A DNA stretch of 64,000 bases from Sulfuriferula sp047300855 (GTDB taxonomy: Bacteria > Pseudomonadota > Gammaproteobacteria > Burkholderiales > Sulfuriferulaceae): assembly GCF_047300855.1 (NCBI RefSeq), contig NZ_CP170197.1, forward strand, positions 1,798,001 through 1,862,000. Reading direction: 5' to 3'. Each line of letters begins with the position of its first letter. Within the stretch, counting starts at the first letter, position 1. Below are positions 35,441 through 43,562 of the stretch, in pieces. The translations under genes were made by a program, and so were the position numbers. The notes under the pieces were generated by a model. It did not search any database and was not told where the DNA came from. It saw only the letters and a list, made by a program, of their open reading frames with translations.

Positions 35441-35953
35441 TCAAGATTTCAATTTTTGATGCTGCTTCAAAGTTGCCAGCATAGCAAAAGGGTTAGGCTT
35501 ACACGCCTGCGGTACAATTTGATCTGTCGGGCACGCTTCGGTGGAATGCACTGGAACTGCCGGAAGCGTCAATAAAATCTCGTCCTCCAACCACGCAAAC
35601 CAGTCAAATTGGCCATCTGCAAGCACCGCCTCTTCCAAGCCTTCGGCCTGACGATCCCACAAATCCAGTTCCGCCACATTACGCGCTATATATACATGGC
35701 TACTGGCTGCCAATTGCCAACCAAAACCCTGCATGCAACGCTGGCATTGCAACTGGAGCTTGCCGCTTGCTTCCAGCTTCATGAACGCCCGGCCCGACAC
35801 GATTAAACCCGTTTCGATTCGATAATGAATTTCGCCAGTACTGTCCGCCAGAGATTCGCATAGACGTGTAAAATCACGCACCGCAACGACGCTTTCCATC
35901 ACTCCAGAGCCCCGCGCAAACGCAAGACAGTCAATGTGCGTCTGTTCCGACAT
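35441..35953 (-). CDS. yceD: YceD family 23S rRNA accumulation protein (DUF177)
   Basis: A 170-residue DUF177 protein; E. coli YceD is needed for normal 23S rRNA levels. LQLQCQRCMQGFGW carries the CxxC of the family, and the end VVPVHSTEACPTD-type segment with KPNPFAMLATLKQ matches YceD. ATG at 35953 (MSEQTHIDCLAFAR) aligns with the family N terminus. The predicted transcription start lies only about three bases upstream, so the message may be nearly leaderless. First gene of the block running through plsX and the fab genes. Confidence 0.93.
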   Translation of the reverse strand: MSEQTHIDCLAFARGSGVMESVVAVRDFTRLCESLADSTGEIHYRIETGLIVSGRAFMKLEASGKLQLQCQRCMQGFGWQLAASSHVYIARNVAELDLWDRQAEGLEEAVLADGQFDWFAWLEDEILLTLPAVPVHSTEACPTDQIVPQACKPNPFAMLATLKQHQKLKS

Positions 35954-35962
35954 AAGGCGCGC

Positions 35963-35991
35963 ATGATATAATTTTCGTCTTGTGTTGTCAA
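35963..35991 (-). promoter_or_regulatory. Sigma70 promoter for yceD-rpmF-plsX-fab
   Basis: Minus strand TTGACA (35986-35991), a 17-base spacer and TATCAT (35963-35968): a perfect -35, ideal spacing, and one mismatch in the -10. A TATAAT on the plus strand (35967-35972) overlaps it and may serve the divergent carboxylase gene, although no good -35 goes with it. The divergent starts are only 54 bases apart. Confidence 0.75.
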
Positions 35992-36007
35992 AATAAGGCT
36001 TCGCCGC

Positions 36008-37426
36008 GTGATCAAGAAAATCCTCATAGCCAATCGTGGCGAAATCGCCGTTCGTATCGTACGGGCATGCTCGGAATTGAATATTACTTCCGTGGCTATC
36101 TATACAGATGCAGACCGCCATGCGCTCCATGTCAAAAAAGCCGACAAGGCCTACAACATCGGCTCTGACCCGGTACAGGGTTATCTAAATGCGCACAATA
36201 TCGTCAATCTTGCTGTGGCGAGTGGTTGCGATGCACTTCATCCCGGCTATGGCTTCTTATCTGAAAATCCGGTAATTGCCGAAATCTGCGCACGCCGTGG
36301 GATCAAGTTCATCGGCCCAAAGGCAGAAGTGATTCGAATGATGGGCGACAAGATCGAAGCGCGCAAGGCCATGATCAAGGCAGGCATCCCCGTCATACCC
36401 GGCAGCGATCACAATCTGGAAAATGTGGAGGAAGCCCGCACCTTAGCCAAAAGCATTGGCTACCCCGTGATGCTCAAGGCAACCAATGGCGGCGGCGGCC
36501 GTGGCATTCGCCGCTGCGATTCAGAAGCCGAGTTGTTGAAAAATTATGATCGCGTAGTGTCCGAAGCTGGCAAAGCATTCGGAAAACCCGAAATATTTCT
36601 GGAAAAATGTGTGGTGAACCCCAAGCACATTGAAGTCCAGATCATGGCAGATACGCACGGCAATACCATTCATCTGTTCGAACGCGACTGCTCAATTCAG
36701 CGTCGCAACCAGAAACTCATTGAGATCGCACCTTCACCCCAACTCACCGAAGCGCAACGTCAATATATTGGCAAACTTGCAGTACGGGCTGCCCGGGCTG
36801 TGGGGTACACCAATGCCGGTACTGTCGAGTTTTTGCTGGATTCGGACAATCAGTTCTACTTCATGGAAATGAATACCCGGCTACAGGTTGAACACACGAT
36901 TACCGAGGCCATCACTGGGGTGGATATTGTACAAGAACAAATCCGCATCGCTGCCGGACATCCTCTCCAGTACAAGCAGGAAGACGTACATTACCGCGGT
37001 TTTGCCATGGAGTTCCGGATCAATGCGGAAGATCCAAAAAATGCTTTTCTGCCCAGCTTTGGCCGCATAACCCGTTATTACGCACCGGGTGGCCCTGGGG
37101 TGCGTACTGACGCCGCCATGTATAGCGGCTATGTCATTCCCCCATACTATGATTCCATGTGCGCCAAACTCACCGTATGGAATTTGAACTGGGAAAGCGT
37201 AATGGAGCGCGGTCGCCGCGCCCTCACTGACATGGTGGTATACGGGGTAAAAACCACCATTCCGTATTATCTGGAAATCCTGAAGAATCCGGATTTCCGC
37301 AGCGGCCGCTTTAACACCTCGTTCGTGGATACACACCCTGAACTGATAAACTATGCAGTACGTCAGCCACCCGAAATGATCGCAGCAGCCATTTCGGCTG
37401 CCATCGCTGCCCATAACGGATTGTAA
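36008..37426 (+). CDS. Biotin carboxylase subunit of pyruvate carboxylase (PycA-type)
   Basis: ATP-grasp biotin carboxylase of 472 residues. The motifs are KKILIANRGEIAVRIVRAC, GYGFLSENP, the glycine-rich NGGGGRGIRRC, HIEVQIMAD and FMEMNTRLQVEHTITE. The start is GTG with AAGG upstream. The partner 30 bases downstream carries the carboxyltransferase and biotin carrier, so the pair is a two-subunit pyruvate carboxylase forming oxaloacetate, and this is not the AccC of fatty acid synthesis. Divergent from yceD with overlapping promoters. AccC-like naming is the alternative. Confidence 0.93.
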   Translation: MIKKILIANRGEIAVRIVRACSELNITSVAIYTDADRHALHVKKADKAYNIGSDPVQGYLNAHNIVNLAVASGCDALHPGYGFLSENPVIAEICARRGIKFIGPKAEVIRMMGDKIEARKAMIKAGIPVIPGSDHNLENVEEARTLAKSIGYPVMLKATNGGGGRGIRRCDSEAELLKNYDRVVSEAGKAFGKPEIFLEKCVVNPKHIEVQIMADTHGNTIHLFERDCSIQRRNQKLIEIAPSPQLTEAQRQYIGKLAVRAARAVGYTNAGTVEFLLDSDNQFYFMEMNTRLQVEHTITEAITGVDIVQEQIRIAAGHPLQYKQEDVHYRGFAMEFRINAEDPKNAFLPSFGRITRYYAPGGPGVRTDAAMYSGYVIPPYYDSMCAKLTVWNLNWESVMERGRRALTDMVVYGVKTTIPYYLEILKNPDFRSGRFNTSFVDTHPELINYAVRQPPEMIAAAISAAIAAHNGL

Positions 37427-37456
37427 TTCGTTCAACCAACAAGACTGCACTGAACA

Positions 37457-39313
37457 ATGCCAAAAGTATTCATTTCCGATCTCGTCCTGCGCGACGGCCC
37501 CCAATCCCTCATTGCCACCCGCATGCGCACCGAGCACATGCTGCCCATTTGCGCCAAACTCGACAGCGTGGGTTTCTGGTCGCTGGAAGCCTGGGGTGGC
37601 GCCACTTTTGACACCTGCGTGCGTTTTCTCAGAGAAGACCCTTGGGAAAGGCTCAAAAAACTGCGCAAGGCGTTGCCCAATACCCCCATACAAATGTTGC
37701 TGCGCGGGCAGAATCTGCTCGGTTACCGGCACTATGCCGACGATGTAGTGCGCGCCTTTGTACAGAAGTCTGCAGACAACGGGGTGGACGTGTTCCGCAT
37801 ATTCGATGCGATGAATGACCTGCGCAACATGCAAGTATCGATTGAAGCCGTAAAAAAGGCGGGGAAACACGCCGAAGGTGCAATTTCCTACACCACCAGT
37901 CCGGTGCACAATATCCCGCACTTTGTCGAACTGGCCAGAGGTCTTGCCGAACTCGGCTGTGACACGATTGCAATCAAGGACATGGCGGGCTTGCTGACGC
38001 CCACCGCCGCCTTCGAACTGGTCAAGGCCGTACGTGAAGCAACCCACCTGCCGGTTCATACCCACAGCCATGCCACGTCGGGCCTGGCCAGCATGGCGCA
38101 TTTGAAAGCCGTCGAAGCCGGCGCAACCATCATTGATACCTGCATCTCCGCTTTCTCGGAAGGCGCCAGCCACCCCACCACCGAAAGCATGGTTGCAGCA
38201 CTGGCTGGCACCGAATACGACACGGGCCTCAACCTCGCCTTGCTGGAAGAGATCGCTGCTTATTTCCGCGAAGTACGCAAACTGTACTGGCAGTTTGAAA
38301 GTGCTTTCACCGGCGTAGATCCGCGTGTGCTGATCAGCCAGGTGCCGGGTGGAATGATTTCCAACCTGTCCAACCAGCTCAAGGAACAAGGCTCGCTGGA
38401 CCGCATGGATGAGGTACTCCTGGAGATCCCGCGTGTACGCGAAGATCTGGGGTACCCTCCGCTGGTTACGCCAACTTCCCAGATCGTTGGCAGCCAGGCT
38501 GTTATCAATGTGCTCACTGGTGGACGCTACAAAACCATCACCAACGAAGTAAAATCTTACCTGCAAGGTCGATATGGACAGGCGCCGGGCAAAGTCAACG
38601 AGCAGGTACGCAGTCTTGCCATCGGCAATCAGGAAGTTATTACCTGTCGTCCTGCTGACCTGATCCCGGACGAACTGGAAAAACTGCGTGGTGAAATCGA
38701 GGATTTGTCGAGAACGGAAGAAGACGCACTCACCTATGCCATGTTTCCAGATCTTGGGCGCACGTTCCTGCAAGAGCGCAACGCGGGTACCTTGGCGGCT
38801 GAAGCACTACTTCCTGTTGAGGCCAAAAACGCCGCAGCCACCACGCGCTCGGCAGCAGACGAATTCCGCATTACCCTGCACGGCGAAACCTATCATATCC
38901 GGCTTACTGGCACCGGCCACGCCGGGCAGGCAGAGCGCCCTTATTATGTATCCGTAGACGGTGTGACCGAGGAAGTTCTGGTTGAGGCCTTGAACGAAAT
39001 CGAAGTCACTTCCAGCGGCAGCAGTCACTCACCCAAATCCGACTCAGGAACCAACAAGAAAACATCGAGCGGGGGACGTCCGCGTCCCAGCCACGTTGGC
39101 CATGTCACAACTGCAATGCCCGGCAACATCGTGGATGTAATGGTTTCCACCGGTCAGAAGGTCAAGGCAGGCGACCCTGTACTGGTGATTGAGGCCATGA
39201 AAATGGAAAATGAAATTCAGGCTTCGATTTCAGGTACCGTGATAGCCCTGTACGTGACCAAGGGAGATACTGTCACCCCTGATCAAGCGCTTCTGGAAAT
39301 CCAGCCGGAATAA
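37457..39313 (+). CDS. Pyruvate carboxylase subunit B / OadA-type carboxyltransferase with biotin carrier
   Basis: A 618-residue protein in the oxaloacetate decarboxylase alpha family. The N-terminal TIM barrel has LVLRDGPQSLIATRM, FRIFDAMNDLRN, AIKDMAGLLTP and HTHSHATSGLAS. A central conserved domain ends near residue 470, and a Pro/Ser-rich linker leads to a biotin carrier domain with EAMKMENEI, whose Lys takes biotin. Pairing with the biotin carboxylase just upstream supports pyruvate carboxylase over sodium-pumping decarboxylase, as no beta and gamma membrane subunits are nearby. Confidence 0.93.
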   Translation: MPKVFISDLVLRDGPQSLIATRMRTEHMLPICAKLDSVGFWSLEAWGGATFDTCVRFLREDPWERLKKLRKALPNTPIQMLLRGQNLLGYRHYADDVVRAFVQKSADNGVDVFRIFDAMNDLRNMQVSIEAVKKAGKHAEGAISYTTSPVHNIPHFVELARGLAELGCDTIAIKDMAGLLTPTAAFELVKAVREATHLPVHTHSHATSGLASMAHLKAVEAGATIIDTCISAFSEGASHPTTESMVAALAGTEYDTGLNLALLEEIAAYFREVRKLYWQFESAFTGVDPRVLISQVPGGMISNLSNQLKEQGSLDRMDEVLLEIPRVREDLGYPPLVTPTSQIVGSQAVINVLTGGRYKTITNEVKSYLQGRYGQAPGKVNEQVRSLAIGNQEVITCRPADLIPDELEKLRGEIEDLSRTEEDALTYAMFPDLGRTFLQERNAGTLAAEALLPVEAKNAAATTRSAADEFRITLHGETYHIRLTGTGHAGQAERPYYVSVDGVTEEVLVEALNEIEVTSSGSSHSPKSDSGTNKKTSSGGRPRPSHVGHVTTAMPGNIVDVMVSTGQKVKAGDPVLVIEAMKMENEIQASISGTVIALYVTKGDTVTPDQALLEIQPE

Positions 39314-39323
39314 GTTACCCGCC

Positions 39324-39926
39324 TTGAATTCATTACCGCTGGTGCTCGCCTCCACATCGCCATATCGACGTGAGTTGTTGTCGCGTCTGCAAATACCGTT
39401 TGCAGTGATTGCACCCGAGGTAGACGAAACGCCACTGCTTAATGAGACGCCCGAGGCGACTGCGTTGCGCCTGTCACAACTCAAAGCCAAGGCCGTGCAG
39501 ACGGCCTATCCACATGCGCTCATTATTGGCTCGGATCAGGTTGCTACGGTGGATGGCCAACAGATCGGCAAACCCGGTACTCACGAAAAAGCAGTCGCGC
39601 AATTACGCCTGATGTGCGGTAAAAGCGTCGTGTTTCATTCCGCGCTCTCCCTCTACAACAGCGCCAGCGGCAGCATGCACACCACGTCCGTGCCGACCAC
39701 GGTCCATTTTCGTGAACTTAGCGATGCGCAAATTGAAGCCTATCTGCGCAAGGATCAGCCCTACAACTGTGCTGGCAGCGCACGCATCGAAAGTCTGGGC
39801 ATTGCGGTGATTGAAAAACTTGAAGGCGAAGACCCGAATGCGCTGATCGGTCTACCGATGATTGCGCTGATACGCATGCTGGCGCAGGAGGGTCTGGATG
39901 TACTCACCTGGCAGGCGCCCATCTAA
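39324..39926 (+). CDS. Maf/YceF-type nucleoside triphosphate pyrophosphatase
   Basis: House-cleaning pyrophosphatase of 200 residues, probably the YceF subgroup that hydrolyses 7-methyl-GTP. Motifs are LVLASTSPYRRELL, EVDETP, SDQVATVDGQ (catalytic Asp) and GSARIESLG. TTG at 39324 is the start; no ATG is near, and family N termini fit. It lies 10 bases after the carboxylase subunit. In E. coli yceF is next to yceD; here the carboxylase pair lies between them. Confidence 0.93.
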   Translation: MNSLPLVLASTSPYRRELLSRLQIPFAVIAPEVDETPLLNETPEATALRLSQLKAKAVQTAYPHALIIGSDQVATVDGQQIGKPGTHEKAVAQLRLMCGKSVVFHSALSLYNSASGSMHTTSVPTTVHFRELSDAQIEAYLRKDQPYNCAGSARIESLGIAVIEKLEGEDPNALIGLPMIALIRMLAQEGLDVLTWQAPI

Positions 39927-39941
39927 CCTGGCGCCAGATGA

Positions 39942-40397
39942 TCAAGAAGGCTGAATAGGCGATGCCAGAGCCGGCATCACATCAGGCTTTGCGGGTGTTG
40001 TCGGCTCTGCCGCCGGCAGATGGGTCTGCTGTTTTGCTTCCCAACGCTGTTTAATGGCTTCACGCTGCTTTTTCGGCAAACGCTTTAGCCTGCGATAGTT
40101 TTCGCGCGCTTCTTCGCGTTGTTCACGAGTAAGCAAAGCCCAGGCTTTGATACGCTTCTGAAATCGCAAGCGCGCCTCGGGTGTCATTTTGGGGTATTGT
40201 TTAGCGACCGCAATCAACCGGGAACGTTGCAACACGGTCATACCATCCCATTGTGATACCAAAGGCGCAAGAATCTGCTGCTGTGTGGGAGTGAGCTCGC
40301 GCCATTCTGTCGCATTGTTCCTGCCTCCCGCAAAACAGACGGACGACAGTGCCAATAGCAAGCAAAACACTACTGCTCGGAAGGGTTTTTGATCCAT
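39942..40397 (-). CDS. DUF3106 family exported protein
   Basis: A 151-residue protein with a signal peptide ending near VCFAGG. The body is a DUF3106 domain: WRELTPTQQQILAPL, then repeated Arg-rich helices (LTREQREEARENYRRLKRLPKKQREAIKQRW). It resembles periplasmic helical proteins of the CpxP/Spy sort by eye, but no function is established. The gene overlaps DUF3619 by 28 bases and is the last of the sigma factor operon. Confidence 0.88.
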   Translation of the reverse strand: MDQKPFRAVVFCLLLALSSVCFAGGRNNATEWRELTPTQQQILAPLVSQWDGMTVLQRSRLIAVAKQYPKMTPEARLRFQKRIKAWALLTREQREEARENYRRLKRLPKKQREAIKQRWEAKQQTHLPAAEPTTPAKPDVMPALASPIQPS

Positions 40398-40753
40398 TGT
40401 ACGAAGCTATTATCAAGATACGCATGCACAGGTAGATCGTCAGTCAGCAACGCTGCATCAATCTGGGAAACATCATCTTCCTGCTGTCTGGGAACTATCT
40501 GCCATATTCCGGTAACCGCTGCCAACACTATCACCAGTAACACGCCGACAACGGCTGTCCGGTGGTTAGAAAACCATGATGCACGATGCAGGGCGTTACC
40601 GGAGAGGCCAAAGCTGGCAGCGTGACGCTGCTGCGCACGGGCGACAGCAAGCTCGCGTGCATGAAGCAGACGTTGGGTCACCTCAGGGCGAATATTGTCG
40701 ATATCTGCATCCACCCAGTGGATCACTTTTTTTGAGAAATTTTCTTCATTCAT
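40370..40753 (-). CDS. DUF3619 single-pass membrane protein, possible anti-sigma-like partner
   Basis: A 127-residue protein with a cytoplasmic part of about 70 residues, one membrane helix (TAVVGVLLVIVLAAVTGIWQIV) and a short periplasmic end. The layout resembles membrane anti-sigma factors, but the family is only known as DUF3619. It overlaps the ECF sigma gene by four bases and DUF3106 by 28, so the three are probably translated together. A sigma-regulator role is inferred from position only. Confidence 0.88.
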   Translation of the reverse strand: MNEENFSKKVIHWVDADIDNIRPEVTQRLLHARELAVARAQQRHAASFGLSGNALHRASWFSNHRTAVVGVLLVIVLAAVTGIWQIVPRQQEDDVSQIDAALLTDDLPVHAYLDNSFVQWIKNPSEQ

Positions 40754-41313
40754 AGCGTTATTTCCTTGCTCTCCAGGTACTTGGAAAGCGCCTGGACGGC
40801 CCGTGAACAGTGCGTTTTCACGCTACCTTCGGAACAACCCATGATCGTCGCAGTTTCTGCGGTATCCATCTCTTCCCAGTAACGCAGCAGGAAGGCTTCA
40901 CGTTGACGTGCCGGCAATTTTTCCAGCGCTTCCTGGATAATCGCCAATCTCTGGGTTGTATCGGCCTGGCTGGCTGGATCATCCGACTCGGAAGTCAGCT
41001 GCAGGTGTTCAATTGCATCTCCATCGTCAGCATGATCGTCTTGGCCAGGCAACACAAAAGACATTGCCGTGGTCCAGAAGTTGCGCACTTTCTGGCGACG
41101 GAAATAATCCCGTATGGTGTTTTGCAAAATACGCTGAAAAAGCATCGGATACTCTTCGGCAGGCCGGTCAAGATACTTTTCCGCCAGTTTGAGCATGGCA
41201 TCCTGCACGATGTCCAGCGCTGCCTGATCATCGCGAACGGTATAGGCCGCATGTCGATAAGCACGGCGTTCAACTTCAGCGAGGAAACGGGCAAGTTGTT
41301 CGGGAGTGGACAC
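40750..41313 (-). CDS. ECF-type RNA polymerase sigma factor
   Basis: A 187-residue sigma70-family factor of the ECF group. Region 2 is seen in AYTVRDDQAALDIVQDAMLKLAEKY and region 4 in LPARQREAFLLRYWEEMDTAETATIMGCSEGSVKTH (quoted in parts: the helix-turn-helix is TAETATIMGCSEGSVKTH). Between them an acidic stretch with several Asp and Glu (DDHADDGDAIEHL) is longer than in RpoE. First gene of the operon with DUF3619 and DUF3106, an arrangement seen widely in betaproteobacteria; its target genes are unknown. Confidence 0.93.
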   Translation of the reverse strand: MSTPEQLARFLAEVERRAYRHAAYTVRDDQAALDIVQDAMLKLAEKYLDRPAEEYPMLFQRILQNTIRDYFRRQKVRNFWTTAMSFVLPGQDDHADDGDAIEHLQLTSESDDPASQADTTQRLAIIQEALEKLPARQREAFLLRYWEEMDTAETATIMGCSEGSVKTHCSRAVQALSKYLESKEITL

Positions 41314-41355
41314 GGAAAGGGTATGCTGCCTTACGATTTCAGTCAGATTATTGAA

Positions 41356-41628
41356 TCAGATGTTATCCGGAACCCCCGCAGACGGGCGCTCCTCAAAATG
41401 CTGGAGCTGGTCAAGCCGCAATTCACCGGTACTGCCGTCAGCGTAACGCAACATTAACCATTCACCTGATTGCCGGGTTTGCACGTCCAGCGGCATGACC
41501 AAAGCTTCATGCACCCGGCCATCCTCCGCCAGGTAGCGGAGCCATAAAGGAATCCGTCGCAGCACAGCAAATTCCAGCCGCTCATGCTGGACACATGCAA
41601 TCGGCTGATAGACATCGCGGGGTATCAA
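41356..41628 (-). CDS. rof: Rof-like Rho-binding antiterminator
   Basis: A 90-residue protein resembling E. coli Rof (YaeO), which binds Rho and blocks termination. The pieces YQPIACVQHERLEFAVLRR and LRYADGSTGELRLDQLQHFE match Rof's YQPI...LE and ETRELRLDKI segments. The start is TTG at 41628; a stop codon lies just four codons upstream and no ATG is in frame. The TTG overlaps the sppA stop as TTGA, so translation should be coupled to sppA. The homology was judged by eye. Confidence 0.72.
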   Translation of the reverse strand: MIPRDVYQPIACVQHERLEFAVLRRIPLWLRYLAEDGRVHEALVMPLDVQTRQSGEWLMLRYADGSTGELRLDQLQHFEERPSAGVPDNI

Positions 41629-42572
41629 CGCAATACACTACCCGACCATGCCAGGGGATTCATGCTCTTGCCCATGGCCACGCCAAAGCGCTTGGCGAAA
41701 CGATTGGCAAAGCCTTCCTGCGGTGTAAAATCAACGATATCCTTGGCCTTGATTACGTTGCGTGCAACATAGTCAGTACTGCCCAGCGCATCGGTCAAGC
41801 CCAACTCGATACTTTTCTGGCCGCTCCACACCAGGCCGCTGAACATATCTGGCGTTTCTTTCAAGCGGCTGCCCCGCCCATCACGCACGGCCTTGATAAA
41901 TTGCTGGTGAATTTCTTCCAGCATGGCTTGGGCATAAGCGACTTGTTGTGGGTTTTCAGGGGAAAACGGATCAAGAAAGCCCTTGTTTGCGCCTGCAGTC
42001 AGCAAGCGGCGTTCCACCCCCAGCTTCTGCATCGTGCCGGTAAAGCCGAAACCATCCATCAGCACACCGATGGACCCGACAATACTGGCCTTGTCCACAT
42101 AGATTTTGTCTGCAGCGGCTGCAACATAATAGGCGCCTGAAGCGCAGATATCGTCGACCACAGCATACAGCGGAATATTGGGATATTTTGCACGCAGTCG
42201 TTTGATATCGTCATAAATCTGTCCCGCCTGTACAGGACTCCCTCCTGGGCTGTTAATGCGCAGAATGACGCCCTTAGTGTTGACGTCCTCAAAGGCTGCT
42301 TCCAGTCCCTTGGTGATCTGGTCGGCGCTGGTCTGGTCTGCAGCGATGGTGCCCGTCAGTTCTACCACCGCAGTATGCTTGCCGGGGATGGGGATACCGC
42401 GATCACCTATCCAGCCCAATCCCAGAAACAGCAGAATGAATAAAAAGGAAAACCCCAGCAGCTTGAAAAATATGCTCCAGTGACGTGCTGTACGCTGTTC
42501 CTTGACGGCAGCGAGCGCCAATTTTTCCAGCACCTCGCGCTCCCAGTTCCCGGTCTTTTCCGGTTCAGACAT
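41625..42572 (-). CDS. sppA: Signal peptide peptidase SppA-like (S49) protease
   Basis: Membrane-bound serine protease of 315 residues of the short (36K) SppA type. One N-terminal membrane helix (FFKLLGFSFLFILLFLGLGWI region) is followed by the S49 core with INSPGGSP, the serine in DDICASGAYYVA and the Lys in ADKIYVDKASIVGSIGV. ATG at 42572 follows GAGGAAA; TTG at 42587 lacks a site. It overlaps the Rieske gene by eight bases and the rof gene by four. Confidence 0.93.
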   Translation of the reverse strand: MSEPEKTGNWEREVLEKLALAAVKEQRTARHWSIFFKLLGFSFLFILLFLGLGWIGDRGIPIPGKHTAVVELTGTIAADQTSADQITKGLEAAFEDVNTKGVILRINSPGGSPVQAGQIYDDIKRLRAKYPNIPLYAVVDDICASGAYYVAAAADKIYVDKASIVGSIGVLMDGFGFTGTMQKLGVERRLLTAGANKGFLDPFSPENPQQVAYAQAMLEEIHQQFIKAVRDGRGSRLKETPDMFSGLVWSGQKSIELGLTDALGSTDYVARNVIKAKDIVDFTPQEGFANRFAKRFGVAMGKSMNPLAWSGSVLR

Positions 42573-42924
42573 GATTTGTTTCCTCAATTAAATAGACATG
42601 ACCGTCATATTCCTGCACAGCAATCGCAACCAGCCCTTTGCCGGCGCAACGTCCACCCATGCATTGCCCTGTTTCCGGCGAATACATTGCACCGTGTGTA
42701 GAACATAGCAAGTATAACCCGGAGAGATCAAAAAACGCCCCTTCCTGCCAGTCCAGCTCGACAGGAATATGGGCACAGCGATTGAGATATGCATACACCC
42801 GGCCTCGATAGCGGATCGCAAAAGCAGGGGTTGCCTGACCCAGATATTGCAGCTCAAACCGGATGCCTTGTCCGGCATCGGTCAATGCCGAGCTGGCGCA
42901 AATCAGGCGTTGTTGTCCAGCCAT
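42565..42924 (-). CDS. Small Rieske [2Fe-2S] protein
   Basis: A 119-residue stand-alone Rieske domain. Cluster ligands are in RCAHIPVEL and LLCSTHGAMYSPETG, the CxH and CxxH pair, with a 16-17 residue gap between. Such small ferredoxins supply electrons to oxygenases or serve in assimilation; no oxygenase is adjacent. ATG at 42924 (MAGQQRL) overlaps the HAD gene stop region by 22 bases, and the C terminus overlaps sppA by eight. In relatives the same order (rluC-HAD-Rieske-sppA) is common. Confidence 0.9.
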   Translation of the reverse strand: MAGQQRLICASSALTDAGQGIRFELQYLGQATPAFAIRYRGRVYAYLNRCAHIPVELDWQEGAFFDLSGLYLLCSTHGAMYSPETGQCMGGRCAGKGLVAIAVQEYDGHVYLIEETNHV

Positions 42925-43562
42925 GCCACCAAACCTTTGAAATCTTCGGCAATATACAGCGGCTGACACGCTTGCAGGGACGCTACCGAATGCGCACCAT
43001 AAGCCACCCCTACGCTCGCCACCCCGGCGTTGATCGCCATTTGCAAATCATGGCTGGTATCCCCAATCATCAACGTCCGCTCTGCGTCGACACCACAGCA
43101 ATCCATCAACTCCAGCACCATGCCGGGGTGCGGCTTGGAATAGCCTTCATCCGCACAGCGCGAAGCATGAAAAAACTTGCGCAAACCGCTTTGATCAAAA
43201 GCGCGCTCCAACCCCTTACGGCTTTTTCCGGTCGCTACCGCCAGCCAATAATCCGCCGCATGCAACGCGGCAATGGTTTCCGCCACGCCTGCAAATAGTG
43301 GCAAGGCGTGATCCTGCCCGAGAAAATGGTGCCGATAACGCTCCACCAGACGCGGATAGTCAGAAGGTGCCAGATCCGGCAACAGGGTTTGGAGCGCCTC
43401 AGCCAGCCCCAGGCCGATAATTTGCCGGGCCTCGTCAGTCTGCGGTACACGCAGTCCCAAGTCGGCACAGGCGAGCTGGATCGACTCGGCAATGGCCCCG
43501 GTTGAATCCATCAGCGTGCCATCCCAGTCGAATATCAGCAAATCAAAACGTCTTGTATTCAT
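42903..43562 (-). CDS. HAD-superfamily hydrolase, phosphoglycolate phosphatase-like
   Basis: A 219-residue HAD phosphatase with motif I DWDGTLMDSTG, motif II AVATGKSRKGL, motif III Lys in YSKPHPGMV and motif IV MIGDTSHDLQMA. The Gph-like cap is helical. The substrate is probably a small phosphorylated compound; phosphoglycolate is only one possibility. It overlaps rluC by four bases and the Rieske gene by 22. Confidence 0.9.
   Translation of the reverse strand: MNTRRFDLLIFDWDGTLMDSTGAIAESIQLACADLGLRVPQTDEARQIIGLGLAEALQTLLPDLAPSDYPRLVERYRHHFLGQDHALPLFAGVAETIAALHAADYWLAVATGKSRKGLERAFDQSGLRKFFHASRCADEGYSKPHPGMVLELMDCCGVDAERTLMIGDTSHDLQMAINAGVASVGVAYGAHSVASLQACQPLYIAEDFKGLVAWLDNNA

Noticed and set aside
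36881..38773. Minus-strand open frame of 630 codons
   Set aside because: Antisense to the two pyruvate carboxylase genes and crossing their junction; composition unlike a protein.
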